Position numbers and translations under genes: made by a program. A DNA stretch of 64,000 bases from Heliopora coerulea (Eukaryota; Cnidaria; Anthozoa; Scleralcyonacea; Helioporidae), in the NCBI GenBank assembly GCA_030142905.1, contig JASJOG010000041.1, positions 119,501 to 183,500 on the forward strand. The letters are read 5' to 3'. Below are positions 42,223 to 53,500 of this stretch, in pieces. Below the pieces are notes generated by a model, which saw only the letters and a list, made by a program, of their open reading frames with translations, was not told where the DNA came from and searched no databases. How positions within the stretch are numbered: the first letter of the stretch is position 1; every line of letters begins with the position of its first letter.

Positions 42223-43895
42223 GTGAGTAATCTCTTGTTATTCAAGACACAAATATTGGCGGCATTGCAGATATTTACTGCAAAACATACTCATTCGACC
42301 CTGGTCGTTAAAGATGAGTATTCATTGAGGCTTTTTCAGACGATATAGGTGCGAGGAACCTAATAAGGCGCTTTTGTCTTTTTTTGCGCATGACATTTTG
42401 GATTTGTCAACTTATGAACCAATTAACAACCCTATATTGCATCTTGAAATCTGGCAACTACTGCACACACTTTGTCCCAAAAGTTTCCTTTATTTGTGGC
42501 CAGGAAACACTTTAACGAGTTGTTGCAAGTTTTCAAGCAATCGAGTCTGATGTTTCTCCAATGCGCATTTTACCGTGATATTATCAAATTGTGACAGGTT
42601 AAAAAGGTTTGTAAAACACTCTCAAGCATTGTTTTTTCTAAACATGAAGCAACTGACTATAATTACTTGCAGTTTGAGCTCGAATGCAAATAGCTTTAAA
42701 ATAATTTTTTGTGGTAGAATTTATTTTTCAATAAAAAGTCCAAAGAAAAAAATAGTTGTCCCAGCGGCTGTAGTCGAAAAGATTTGGTGAAGAGTTGGGT
42801 TCACAACATGTTCGCGCGATTACCTATTCGTCTTTAAAGCACGAGGCTATAGCTTGGAAGAACCTTTTCGCTCGTATTTGCGCGCAAGCGTAGCAGACTT
42901 TCTCGACTGGCAATTTTCTTATGAGAGCGAAAATCACACACTTTCGACGTTAACCACAACTAGCTGACAACTTTAAAAGGTGGGAACAAGACATATTCCG
43001 TAAAACAATGACGTCCTCGCAGACAAGATCTGAGTTAACAAAAAAATGAGATAATTGAAATATTGTAATATTTTGACTTTATTTCAAAGTTATCTTCATT
43101 CTCTCTAATCAGATCTTTTTTTCGTAAAAAACGGTTTTTGACAGATTGTTTATGCTTTTGTTCTCATATAGCTTATTTTATCTTGCCAAAAGTAGTATTC
43201 ACTGGCTTAAGAGGGATTCTCTAAACGAAACAGTTTTACGCGCTGGAGAAATCAAAGTCCTGAAGGTATTTATGTAAAAGACATAAAGGTTTTTTGGAGA
43301 AAATGGAAGAAGCGTGGCCAGGATTATATATCACGAAGGACAATAACAACACGTTCTCTTACCAAAGAATTTACTTATACGAGTTTTCGGTTGCCAGACT
43401 GCAATCTTCGACGGGCAAACAAAAAATGAAATAAAATCAATTTTTATCATGTTCTTATCCTCCATACATTAGACCTGTCAATTGATTTTGTTTCATTTTT
43501 TGTTTACCCGTCGAAGGTTTTTCTGGTTAATTCTTTATTTCCCATGGCTTCATTTTCTTTTACTAAATATATTCCGACGCTAAAATAGCTTTACGAGCAT
43601 ATGCATGTACTAGTCCTACAAGATGTTTTGTTTGTTTGTTTGTTTACATGTTTTAGTTTATTAATTAATTAACAACCTCATTTATTAAGTTGATTTACTT
43701 TATTCATTTATTTACTTAATTTACACTATTTATTTTCTTGGTAAAATAATATATTCTTCGTAATAGGTAAATGAGTTGAAATCGTTAAATCATATCACAA
43801 GGTCAATTTAGGCTATTACCCTTTTTCTCACGAACTGGTCATAAATCATAAATCATAAATCACGCCATAACGATGTCTTTTTTGTCTTATTTTAG
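42223..43895. other. Intron with one long hairpin
   Basis: An inverted repeat at 43409-43443 and 43482-43516 (TTCGACGGGCAAACAAAAAATG against its complement, with few mismatches) could fold into a stem of about 35 bp. The remainder shows nothing recognisable. Confidence 0.45.
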
Positions 43896-43952
43896 ATGGC
43901 TCATTTAGTATTTCTACGACTTTATTGCCATCATCTTCTGGGACATTTGAAG
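43896..43952 (+). CDS. Host gene exon (19 codons)
   Basis: The acceptor is TCTTATTTTAG and the donor GAAG|GTAAGC. Taking the carried base, it reads NGSFSISTTLLPSSSGTFE and leaves one base. The alternative frame beginning with ATG is also open but does not fit the neighbours' phase. Confidence 0.5.
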
Positions 43953-44449
43953 GTAAGCAAACTGTTTCCACGCTTCATTTTTTCATTTAAAAGAATGAAA
44001 GTATTGCGTCTACATGAACGTTCAGTGGAACGTAACCTTATCCCAGCAGGATGCTGTGGTGCAGTCAGGAGTTTATACTATGGGACGGCAAGATAGCTAT
44101 CCTAACGTAAGTTGATATTTCGACTGTATTTCAAAGTCCGTTGTCTCAAACTCCGTAGAAAACTAAATGTAGGTTAAAGTGGACAAATAAGCGACATGAC
44201 GTAAACGATAAGGTGACGAAAAGGAATTATGAAAACAGGTAAAGAGGTGTTAAGTTGACAACGTAATGTCAGATTAAATTTTGTTATTTCTTCATGACTC
44301 TATTTCGTGTTTTTTCCTGGGCACTGATATTCATTTCAAGACTACTCAAATCCTGGTTTTTCCAAGATGACCCTTTTCACAATAATTTTTTTTCTTAAAA
44401 GCTGTCTCCCCAACTTACTCTGTAGTTTGATGTAATAGTTCAAACATGA
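43953..44449. other. Intron of the host gene
   Basis: Nothing recognisable is seen. Confidence 0.35.
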
Positions 44450-44775
44450 GTTTGAATGTTTCAACAAGGGTTCCAAACACGAGAAAATAATGAAAACCGA
44501 GTGGCGTAGCCCAGAGGTTTTAGTTATTTTCGATTTTTTGGAATCCCTTGTTGAAACATAAAAACGAGTGTTTGAAATAGCTTCTCAAACGAGTATTCCC
44601 ACTGATTTATTACATGCTTGTTTCATTGATTTGAATTGGCAAATTAAGAAATGTGATCCTGATGACCAGTGATTTTCCTACAGGTTTGCATTGGGTATCA
44701 AAAGGCATGCATATGATGTGGTATTTGTTCACGGATTTGCCACAATAATTCATGAATTATTAATGAGTTGGAGAA
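44450..44775. mobile_element. MITE-like dispersed repeat, copy B
   Basis: An inner inverted repeat, GTTTCAACAAGGGTTCCAAACA against TTTTGGAATCCCTTGTTGAAAC, is followed by the same ordered blocks as copy A at 23771-24247. It ends in CATGAATTATTAATGAGTTGGAGA. Confidence 0.6.
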
Positions 44776-46334
44776 GAGTAGATCAATGATCCGGCATACA
44801 TGCAAAAATCTGAGCAGTTGTTGCGCTATTGCTGGCTTAAGCCATACTTTGATAAAATTGTTATTATGAATGAACTACCTTTAAGAACAAACAATATGGT
44901 TCATCCTTGTGTGAACAACATTCCGCATTAGGGACCTTATGATCTACGAAATCAACTGCAATGGCAAAGTTCTTTAAGCAAATAAATTCTATGAACGAAG
45001 GTAATAAATAATGTATAGTTTTAAGGATATTCTCATCATAATAGTTCTTCTATATGCAAAACCAGCCAAACCACTTTTACTTCTGTGCGACGTCATCTTG
45101 CGGTGGGACAAATGTAGTTACTTAGGACTTAATTCAATCTGAGACTTTAAAACAAGCCACAAGTATCCAACATGATGACCAATTAACAATGGTCTCTTTA
45201 ACTCTTCTCTGGTGGAATAAGACTGCCATTATTTTGATACTCTAACCAACGCCAGAAGATTTTACTTGTCAAGGGCAGAGCTCCAGCAGCAAATGAGTTA
45301 CAATTATCTCAATTAACTCTTACCTGGTGGGATCAGACTTCCATTATTTTACTCTGGCCAACGTCAAACGATTTTACTCGTAAAGAGAAGAGCTGCTGCA
45401 GTGAAAGTTAATTACTGAGATTTTGAAATACGTCGTCGCTCAAGTTGATGCTGTAGATCTTAAGGTATCCATTCACCAAGCATCGATGGTTGTTTTCATT
45501 TTTTTTACCCCAGGAAGTGCATAGACAGAATAACCACTTTCAATATTATAAATATACACGCCTGTGAACAACTCTGAACAAGTTTTGCGTTTTTGTCGAT
45601 TTGGAGACAGTACACGGTTTATAAAAATATGTACTACTTATTGACCGAGCGTTAGGGATGTAATAGTGATTTCACCAGCACAGACCTCACCGGCATTTAT
45701 CGGACCGAAATTTCCAAAGACAGAAGTGCGATATTTCACAAGCACAAACTGAACAAGCAAAGTCAATAAGTAGTTTATTGCATAGCTTTACTGAAATAGA
45801 ATTGGCAATTGCAAAGGTACAAGACGTCAAATAAAGACTTGCAACTCATTTCATGTAGAGTTTCTTCACCAATTTCTTCAGCAACTTTCTGAACATTTAC
45901 AAAACATTTACGTTAGTTGTACCATACTCTTTTTGAGTCAAAAATTATTTTAGTATGTCATTTGTCAAAGTTGATCAGAAAACAGGGTTTTTAAATTTGT
46001 GCTATTTTTGGTGACACTTGAGAAATTGTATGAAAACATGAGCCACTCAGCGAGTGCTTTTTAGCTTGTGGAAAGTCGAGCATGCAAACACAAAAAGACA
46101 TTTTGTATGTCATCCGTAAAATAATAAGATGAATTGAGTAACGCAAACGTCACCACTTGTGGCGAGAAATTTTTTTCATGTTTGGATATTTCGATCCAAA
46201 TACTGAAATTAGCCTGTCGGTGCTCTGCTGCGACACAAAGTTATTGTTGTTTTGTAACATGACACAACAGCTGGGACATGATATAATAGCATGAGGTAAT
46301 GATTGTAAATATTACACTTTATATTTTTCTTTAG
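44776..46334. other. Intron of the host gene
   Basis: Near 45170-45420 a word group TTAACTCTT-TGGTGGAAT-AGACT-CCATTATTTT-ACTC occurs twice, about 120 bases apart, an imperfect tandem duplication. No coding feature is seen. Confidence 0.35.
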
Positions 46335-46377
46335 AAATACGAGGATCAACAAACATCACTAGCGCACTACCTGAAAG
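46335..46377 (+). CDS. Host gene exon (about 14 codons, candidate)
   Basis: The acceptor is TTTTTCTTTAG and the donor GAAAG|GTATGT. In the carried phase it reads EIRGSTNITSALPE and leaves two bases. The next visible exon needs a different phase, so an unseen exon or another donor is required. Confidence 0.35.
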
Positions 46378-46544
46378 GTATGTTGTTGTAAAGGAACGTG
46401 CTGAATAAATAGAGGATTAGAGAGGCGCATAAACGAAAAAAGGGAGAACAAGATAGAGAGAAGAACGGAAAGAGAACGAGAAGCAAAGAGAATGAGTGGG
46501 AGGTGAGTGGAAGGAGGAATGGAGGAAGGAATGAATGGATAGAC

Positions 46545-46729
46545 CAGTGGTTCTTAACCTTGTTGGAGGTACTGAACCCCGCAAGTTTCATCCATGCATT
46601 CACCGAACCTTTGTAAATGGAAAACGGGACGGATACACACACTGTGTGTGTGTCTCGACCTCCGCTGAACCCCTGAGACTGACTCACCGAACCCCTGAGG
46701 TTCGATCGAACCCAGGTTAAGAATCACTG
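46545..46729. mobile_element. hAT-type MITE with perfect 8-bp target duplication
   Basis: The ends read CAGTGGTTCTTAACCT and, in reverse complement, CAGTGATTCTTAACCT. Immediate flanks are the identical 8-mers GGATAGAC at 46537-46544 and 46730-46737. The TIR, length (185 bp) and 8-bp duplication are diagnostic of a non-autonomous hAT element. Confidence 0.9.
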
Positions 46730-46737
46730 GGATAGAC

Positions 46738-47294
46738 CGATAGACCGACAGAAAAATATATTGGTAAATAAAGGGTGTGAGGGAAAGATAGCTGGGGAGA
46801 GGTTTATGGATAGATGGAAGGATAAAGAAGTGCAGAAATTTGTGAGATGGGTGGGATTAGCGGAGGATTAAGGGCGGGTCCACCGGGGCCTCCTTTTTTA
46901 ATAATAAAAAAAAAATTGTATTTTCGATGTTTCACCGAATATTTGGTCACTAGCTCACCATAAGTTGTTCGGGATGGGGCCAGCTGCTTTATCATGCTCC
47001 TTATGTGCCTTTGGGGGGTTAAAAATATATTTCATACCACACGTAAAGATCAAAGAATTTGAGTGATCGTATAAGTCACTGAAAAGGTAAAATAAAAAAC
47101 TTTCAATGACCCCCCACAAAATTTGTCCCCGGGCCCCCACAATCTTAATCCATCCATGGATGAGATGAACGGGGTTTATGAAATGCAATGGGAGACGACT
47201 GAGCCGCAGGATAAAGAGAGGAGTCATTGTATCTTAGGAAGATTATTAGTGATATTGATGCTACAGTTATCACTAAGTTTTATGTTTCTTTCAG
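46738..47294. other. Intron of the host gene
   Basis: No supported feature. It ends in the acceptor GTTTCTTTCAG. Confidence 0.4.
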
Positions 47295-47368
47295 GTTTCT
47301 CTGACAAGGAGCAGATTTACGACCAATTCCCCGGACCTCATCTCTCAACTCGTTTCATAATTGAGTCC
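47295..47368 (+). CDS. Host gene exon (24 codons)
   Basis: The acceptor is ATGTTTCTTTCAG and the donor GAGTCC|GTAAGT. With two leading bases the frame reads FSDKEQIYDQFPGPHLSTRF and IIES, ending in phase 0. The next exon starts in phase 0. Confidence 0.55.
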
Positions 47369-47602
47369 GTAAGTAAATGTTATCCCAATCTTTCCGGAGT
47401 TTGGTATTGCCATTTTCTTTATGCTGCTGTCGTATTCACGTTGTTGGAGGGTTTTATCGAGCTGGGACGGCAAAAGCATTCATTCCACACGTATAGACGC
47501 TGTAACAAACAGCTGAAGTTCTTTTCCTACTTCTACAGGATTGATAACCAATTCTTGCTAGTTTATTGTGTTTAACCAACACACCGCTATCTGTGTCGTG
47601 AA

Positions 47603-48060
47603 GGCCTCATTATATGATCCTCCTTTGCTGGGACAGGATAGAATTTGGCGCCAGTAAGTCTATCCCAGGATAAATTTTAATTGCGATCATATGGAGAAAA
47701 TATCCCAACCGGTTGAAATTAAGTTTGGCAACAAAATTAATGTCGCCGAAGTTGGCCGACGTAGGCCGAAATGTGACCGAAGAGTCGGCGCTTTCAGTCA
47801 CGCATACGGCGGTACCTTGTAACTTGTCCTGCCTTGCCTGGTTATTCCAATTATATGGAAGAAAAACATCTCGGCCAGGCGAGATCCTGCAATATCAAAG
47901 GCGAGATCTCGCCAGTAAAAATTATTGCGTCTAGCCGGGATAAAACAAGTTTCCCATGCAATCGCAAACTGATTTTAACAAGAGATTGATCGTAACAGCC
48001 TGATCTCGGCAAAACTTCCCATCCCAGCAAAGTGGGACGATGTCCTCCATAAGCAGGCCC
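47603..48060. mobile_element. MITE with GGCCT...TTTGCTGGGA inverted ends
   Basis: The left end GGCCTCATTATATGATCC-TCCTTTGCTGGGAC returns inverted at the right as ATCCCAGCAAAGTGGGACGATGTCCTCCATAAGCAGGCC. Repeated CTGGGAT/ATCCCAG and CTCGGC/GGCGAGAT words fill the inside. No target duplication is clear. Confidence 0.5.
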
Positions 48061-48604
48061 TAAGAGTCGAAGTTGTTATAAATGTGTAGATAAAGGATGG
48101 TATCGTAAATAATTGTTTTTATATATGCGTTTAAGCGTACCTATTTTTACTTGTCTTATTAACTAAGGAAATGGAGACTCTCAACTCAGATTCATTTCGG
48201 TTGCTTTCTTATCGGAAATCATGCACCCTCCTTGTGCCTCCAGGTCTTATGTATTACTTGCTCGTTTTCATAACTTTGATTGCACTACGCCTTGCCTGAT
48301 TTTAAAAAACCGAGTTAAGAAAACAATAATTCCGTTCTCTCATGTAATCAACGACAAAACACCTATAACGCTTATATTGTACCAACAGTCTTCAAAATTA
48401 ACCAATTATTTAATATATACTAAAAGCTAAATGCTAGTTAGGTTGCAGTTTACCACTGTTACCCTTCTCAAATACACAATTTTTCATTTTGTGACGTGAA
48501 ATTGGTCATTTTTTTTGTGAATTGCCTAATTTATATGAGAAATATTACAAGAATTTTTATAGTTTTTTTACGTGCTAATACATGCATCGTCTGTCCTAAT
48601 GCAG
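48061..48604. other. Intron of the host gene
   Basis: Nothing recognisable; it ends in the acceptor CCTAATGCAG. Confidence 0.35.
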
Positions 48605-48775
48605 GGACAAGTAATATGTACTCCACAAACGACTGATGCCTCTGAAAAATTTAACTCGAACCACCAAACAAGTTCAAGCACTAAAGAACCATCACAAGAG
48701 GTACATCCAGGTGATACAGAGGCTGACTTTAATCACAGCTCGACCGAATGTTCTTGTGAAAGCAGTACTTGCAAG
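48605..48775 (+). CDS. Host gene exon (57 codons, Ser/Thr/Glu-rich)
   Basis: The acceptor is GTCCTAATGCAG and the donor TGCAAG|GTTGGT. The exon is exactly 57 codons in phase 0, beginning GQVICTPQTTDASEKF and ending STECSCESSTCK. It is rich in Ser, Thr and Glu and probably forms a disordered linker. Confidence 0.55.
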
Positions 48776-49171
48776 GTTGGTAGAAAAATCATGTTGACTC
48801 AGCGTCATGCGTACTTGTTCGTGCGGGGGTGGCGCGAATAATTCTCGTCTCTCAGAAATCTCGCATGCGTTCAGGGTAGTTTGCAGCAAACTTTGTGGTG
48901 ATTCTTTTCGAGACTCGTTTACCAGCTTTCGAGAAAGGGTCCTTGAAGGCAGTTTGTTGCAAAATCTTGACAAGTTGCAGTCTCCCTGCCTATTTCGTGT
49001 TTGCTTTTCATGTGGTGAACTGCTATGTTACTATTGTTTACTTGCAAGGTTATAAACTGTTGTAAGTGTTACTTGTCATACCCATGCATCAGTTCAATAC
49101 TCATCAACATCGGAGTGAGTACACAGAATTATGTGTTAAAGTATGAAAATTTACTTATTTTGAAAACGCTC

Positions 49172-49302
49172 CCCCATATCATATGTGGAATGAAAATTTC
49201 ATATGTGAAAACGTTCCCATATCATATGTGGAATGAAAATTTCATATGTGAAAACGTTCCCATATCATACGTGGAATGAAAATTTCATATGTGAAAATGT
49301 CC
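49172..49302. repeat. Three tandem copies of a 43-bp unit
   Basis: The unit CCATATCATATGTGGAATGA-AAATTTCATATGTGAAAACGTTC is repeated three times with few changes. Each unit contains ATATGTG words in both directions. A local minisatellite. Confidence 0.85.
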
Positions 49303-50605
49303 CAGTTCCGTATGTTTTTCACATGTAAAATGACGTGTGATATTTTTTTAAGGGTTACCTCAAGTATAAGGTGTCATCGTTTGTCGTACAGGGCATTATA
49401 TTGAATTGCCTTTTCTTCCTGTACCTTTTTCTGGGTTGCCTCACCTAGCCACACCAGCCTTGCCTTGCGTCACTGTTGTTACGAGTCACTAAATATGACT
49501 GAAGTCGAGTTTAGTCATTTTAAGTCGATGACTCAAGTCGAATCGAGTCACTAACATTTCAAGGTCGAGTCGAGTCAAGCCAAACCTGTCAAGTTATGCT
49601 CGAATCGAGTCATGTCACTTGTCATGGTAGAGTCCATTCGAGTCGCCAAATTTTGAGAGAATTTTTTAACCAGCAAACTATATATTTACAAAAATAAATA
49701 ATTAGGTATAAATAAATAACAGATGCAGTTTGGAAAAATAGTTTGAACAGGTTGGTATGCAGTGTCTCGGTCAATGATAAGTCGAAAAGTCCGTTGGTTT
49801 TCAAAACGTTTACGGGTTTTTGGAAGGCCAAATGTACCGCTGGCTTGGCCTATTGAGGTCGAACGTTGATTTCACCACGGTTATGAACAATGCGAAGGTA
49901 ATTTTGTAAGGAGGCGAGTTGAGTCACGTGTAGTCCGTTTTCAGCTTTGAAACTCGGGTCGGAAAAATGTCCGGTCATGCAGTTTTGGTTGTATTTTGAT
50001 GAGGACAACTGTACTTCCTTTATCGGATTTGAGGATTGTGTATCTATCACCGAGTCGTTTATTTCAGGATTTTTATTCCTTACTGGTCGTCATGTAATCG
50101 TTTGTCGTCGAAGTCGAGGAAATTGCAGGCCGAGGCTTCGATCGAGTTCTTGATTTCCTGTTGTTTTACGTAGCCGTATAGAAGTAGTTTTTCTCATTTT
50201 AGCTCGTCCCGCATCGATTCAGCGGCAACGATTATGTGCATGGTTGTGTCGCTTGTCCATGTCTAAGACCAAATGGAAGAATTGCTTCTTCTCATGCTAA
50301 GAACTTCACCAGTAACATTAGTAATTCGTTCATATTGTTGTTAAAACTAGCAGATATAGCATGTTCGCAAAGTAGAGGGGACAATTTTTGTTCATAAGCT
50401 ATTGGTCGTCTGGTGCGCGTGGCAATAAATTGTTCCTGTGTCCCAAATGGACCTTCCTTCCTCAGAAACAAAGTTAGTCACTTGAATAAACAAGCGAAAA
50501 AACGTTCGGAGTACGTAGGACGGCTCGAGAAAATAAGAACTGTAACGTGCTTGGAAATGTAGTTTACTTTATTTTACTTCTATAAAAGTTACCTTTGTAT
50601 GAAGA
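49303..50605. other. Intron with GAGTCGA-rich region
   Basis: A degenerate array of GAGTCGAGTCA/GACTCAAGTCGA words lies at 49480-49620. The rest has no supported feature. Confidence 0.4.
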
Positions 50606-50862
50606 CACAACGCACGAGTGAGTTGAGAGTGTGTATCGAGAAACAGTTCGGTACACATGTTTGTTGAATAATGTTTTCAGTCTTCTGAGAGAATTGTGCT
50701 GGTCCTGTATTGCTTTTATGCATCTTCCAGAGTAGTAATGTGCGCTGGGAAAAAATATTTGATGTGTGTGGGACTGGACACTAGTTTTTGACCAATCATA
50801 TAGCAGTCTCACTGATTAGTGAAAATTTCCACCAATGAAATGGCAGAAAAATTTTGTAAATC
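50606..50862 (-). repeat. Left arm of a 257-bp inverted repeat pair
   Basis: This segment is the reverse complement of 55008-55264 (about 85-90 percent by eye). The two stay in exact register (position sum 105870), so no net indel separates them. It could be the terminal repeat of a 4.66-kb transposon, or two opposite copies of one repeat. Confidence 0.7.
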
Positions 50863-51615
50863 CAGGGGGTGTCCACCACGTGATGGGTGTGGTCACCACG
50901 TGATAGGATGTGGTTCCTGGAAAAAGATTGTCATTGTAAATCGTGTTTATCAGATAAATTCTATGCTGAACAATACAATGCACAGAAAGATTTATGCAAT
51001 CGCTGTAAACTTGATTCATACTTTTTACCATGTCACATTTACCATCCTACATCATGTAATACCACTTTTTGTTTTTGTCCATGGGGTTGTAAGGATAGTC
51101 CTGGTCACGTTGGCTACGTAATTTCGATCCAACTGTGATTGCGTAGAAAACATAGATAATTTTCTATATCATATAATTCAGTTAGGTATGAAAAATTTAT
51201 ATTTTGAACGAAAACGTATAAAATTACACTATAATTTTTCTTAATAGATGGGAAATGGTTTATGCGTTCGTTGCCACTTTAACTCATTATTAGTAACTAT
51301 GCATATTTACATATGTGAGATCAGTAATGCTAAAGCAAGATTTTGATAATGGTTTATTTATTTATTTACATAACTTCCACTATATAAAAATGAGATTAAT
51401 AATAGTGGTGAGGGTTAGCACAACAGAGCCAAGTTCCAACTTAAGTGCGCCCGTAAATCAAAACTATAACTATTACTATGTACAAAAAATTAAAATAAAT
51501 ACACTAAATTAAAAACATTAAAATACTATTAAGAATATTTTAAACATATTGAACGGCAACAAGCTTGACGTGATAAAATATCCGAGTACGCACAGCATTT
51601 TGGCCATGTTGCTTT
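50863..51615. other. Intron sequence and 3' UTR of the adjacent retrotransposon relic
   Basis: A doubled CACCACGTGAT-GG motif is at about 50872-50905. The part from about 51330 on is probably the 3' UTR of the leftward RT relic. No gene is seen. Confidence 0.35.
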
Positions 51616-52123
51616 TCATGTATTTACATTGTCTATAGTAAAAACGTTGAGTAACGCAGAAAAGTAACGATTAAATAACAATGATTTAAATATATGAAGT
51701 GAATTAACAGTACGAATTGTACAAGGTAAATTATTCCATAACTTCGTAAAACCTGTACGACTAAAATAACTGGTTTGGAACAGTTTGGTGCGGCATTTAG
51801 GGACCAAGACATCCATTGTTGAGCTGTTACGTGTCAATCTACTAACATTCCTAGGTATTACATAATTATTAATGGATATTGAATATAAACTTTTCAGACA
51901 TTTGTAGTAAAAGACAAGGTCCTTGATCTCGTGCCAATAAGAAATCGGTAATAACTTCGATTTAATATGACGTTCACGATAAGTGATATTATGCTGCCAA
52001 TGAAAGTTTAGTATGTACTTAGTGGATGAACGCTGGAGACTTGCGAATTTTGTTAGACCATCTATAGACTGTGGGGCCGACACTTCACTAGCATAATCAA
52101 CTTGGGATCTAACTAGTGTCAGA
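51616..52123 (-). pseudogene. C-terminal domain of a non-LTR retrotransposon ORF2
   Basis: The leftward frame from 52120 reads LVRSQVDYASEV, then after one changed codon continues with LQRSSTKYILNF, DLVFYYKCLKSLY and KLWNNLPCTIRTVNSLHIFK. This order (LVRS, LQRR-A-T, L-x-x-R-R, W-N-L-P, FK) defines the C-terminus of Jockey/CR1-like RT proteins. It is cut on its 5' side exactly where the foldback element at 52124 begins. Confidence 0.75.
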
Positions 52124-52646
52124 TAATCTTGTTAGGAATATCAAAGCCCAGCATATAATTTTGAATAAACCCATAATAATACAGACATGAGTTATTGAAA
52201 AATATTTTTAATTTAATTAACGTTTCGTTGTCAGTCCTGCAACATCTCTTCCTCAGAGAGAGTCTACTTATTAATAAGATAAATCCTTCGTTCAACGCCA
52301 AGATCAGTTCCCTTCCTTTAACCTTGTTCTAACTGTTAATTTTTTCCTTGTTATATGTTTTTTCTGACACATACACACCTGGATTCACTCACGCATACAC
52401 TTTATCGCACACTTAATTATTCACCGGTTTTCACCACCAGTCTTCCTGTTAATTACTTCCTGTCATTGTAAATAGAAAATTATATAGTCGAGAACACCTT
52501 ATAAATTTATCACATACTCTGAAGATGTTGCAGGACTGGCAACAAAACGTTAGTTAAATTAGAAATATTTTTCAATAACTCATGTCTGTATTATTATGGG
52601 TTTATTCAAAATTATATGCTGGGCTTTGATATTCCTAACAAGATTA
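52124..52646. mobile_element. Foldback/MITE element with about 130-bp inverted ends
   Basis: The left arm begins TAATCTTGTTAGGAATATCA at 52124 and its reverse complement ends at 52646. The arms run inward through AGCCCAGCATATAATTTTGA and AACGTTTCGTTGTCAGTCCTGC. It belongs with the element at 37322-37733 by the shared AGCCCAGC and GTTTCGTTG blocks. Confidence 0.75.
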
Positions 52647-52734
52647 CGCTTTCCGCCTGGTTCCTCCATTGCCACTATTTTGAAGTGTCAGATAAAGTAG
52701 TCTTCTTGTATCCAGATCAAAGCTTTTACAATTA

Positions 52735-53500
52735 TGCCTTCGGAGAAAGCCCAACATTTTGTAACTTTTGGCTACAGTATTGTTGATGGGGGCATTCCAT
52801 TGCATTCAGTCTGCAGGCGTTTGTCCAAATGCTGGCCAACTTCGTGGTAGAAGGACAAGAGTTGAGTAACGGTAGAGCGGCCTCCCACCGACATACTTTT
52901 CGCTTCGATACGATTGATGTACATGAAGTTTTCTGTTTGTTAAATAAGATGAATATAAAAAAGGCAGTGGGTTTAGATAAATTGCCATGTAGCCTTTTGA
53001 AAACAGCAGCAAACGTTGTGTCACCATCTTTAACGCACAAATTTGACCAATCCATTATGTCAGGTATTTTTCCTGACGAGTGGAAACTGGCCAAAGTTAC
53101 GCCTGTTTACAGACCCTAATAACTATCGACCTATATCAGTAACATCGGCTGTTGCAAAAATATTTGAAAAAATTGTATACAATCAATTTTATAAGTATTT
53201 GACTGTCAACAACTTACTCACTGGGCATTAATCTGGTTTTCGATCCTTACATAGTACTGTGACTGCCCTATTGGAAACGACCAGTAGTTGGCGTGTAAAC
53301 ATTGACAACGGATTTGTTAATGGGGTAGTTTTTATTGATCTTAAAAAGGCCTTTGACACCATTGATCATAAAATTATTATTAAGAAACTTGTGCATTATG
53401 GTGTCGATCAAAGTGCCCTAAGATGGTTTCAGTCCTGCTTGACAAATCGGAATCAGAAGTGTTATGTTAACACGTCTGTCAATAGGCTTTTATCGATTGT
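52735..53500 (+). pseudogene. Reverse transcriptase fragment of a CR1/L2-like element
   Basis: The segment shows MNIKKAVGLDKLPCSLLKTA, FPDEWKLAKVTPVY, NNYRPISVTSAVAKIFEKIV, SGFRSLHSTVTALLE and FIDLKKAFDTIDHKII in order, i.e. RT blocks 1 to A. It carries one frameshift (53115) and one TAA (53229). It stops near 53500, before the YADD box. It is about as decayed as the element at 24-29 kb but clearly a different copy. Confidence 0.8.

Noticed and set aside
49172..49302. CRISPR-like array
   Set aside because: The units are directly abutting, with no spacers, in a eukaryotic intron. A minisatellite explains it.
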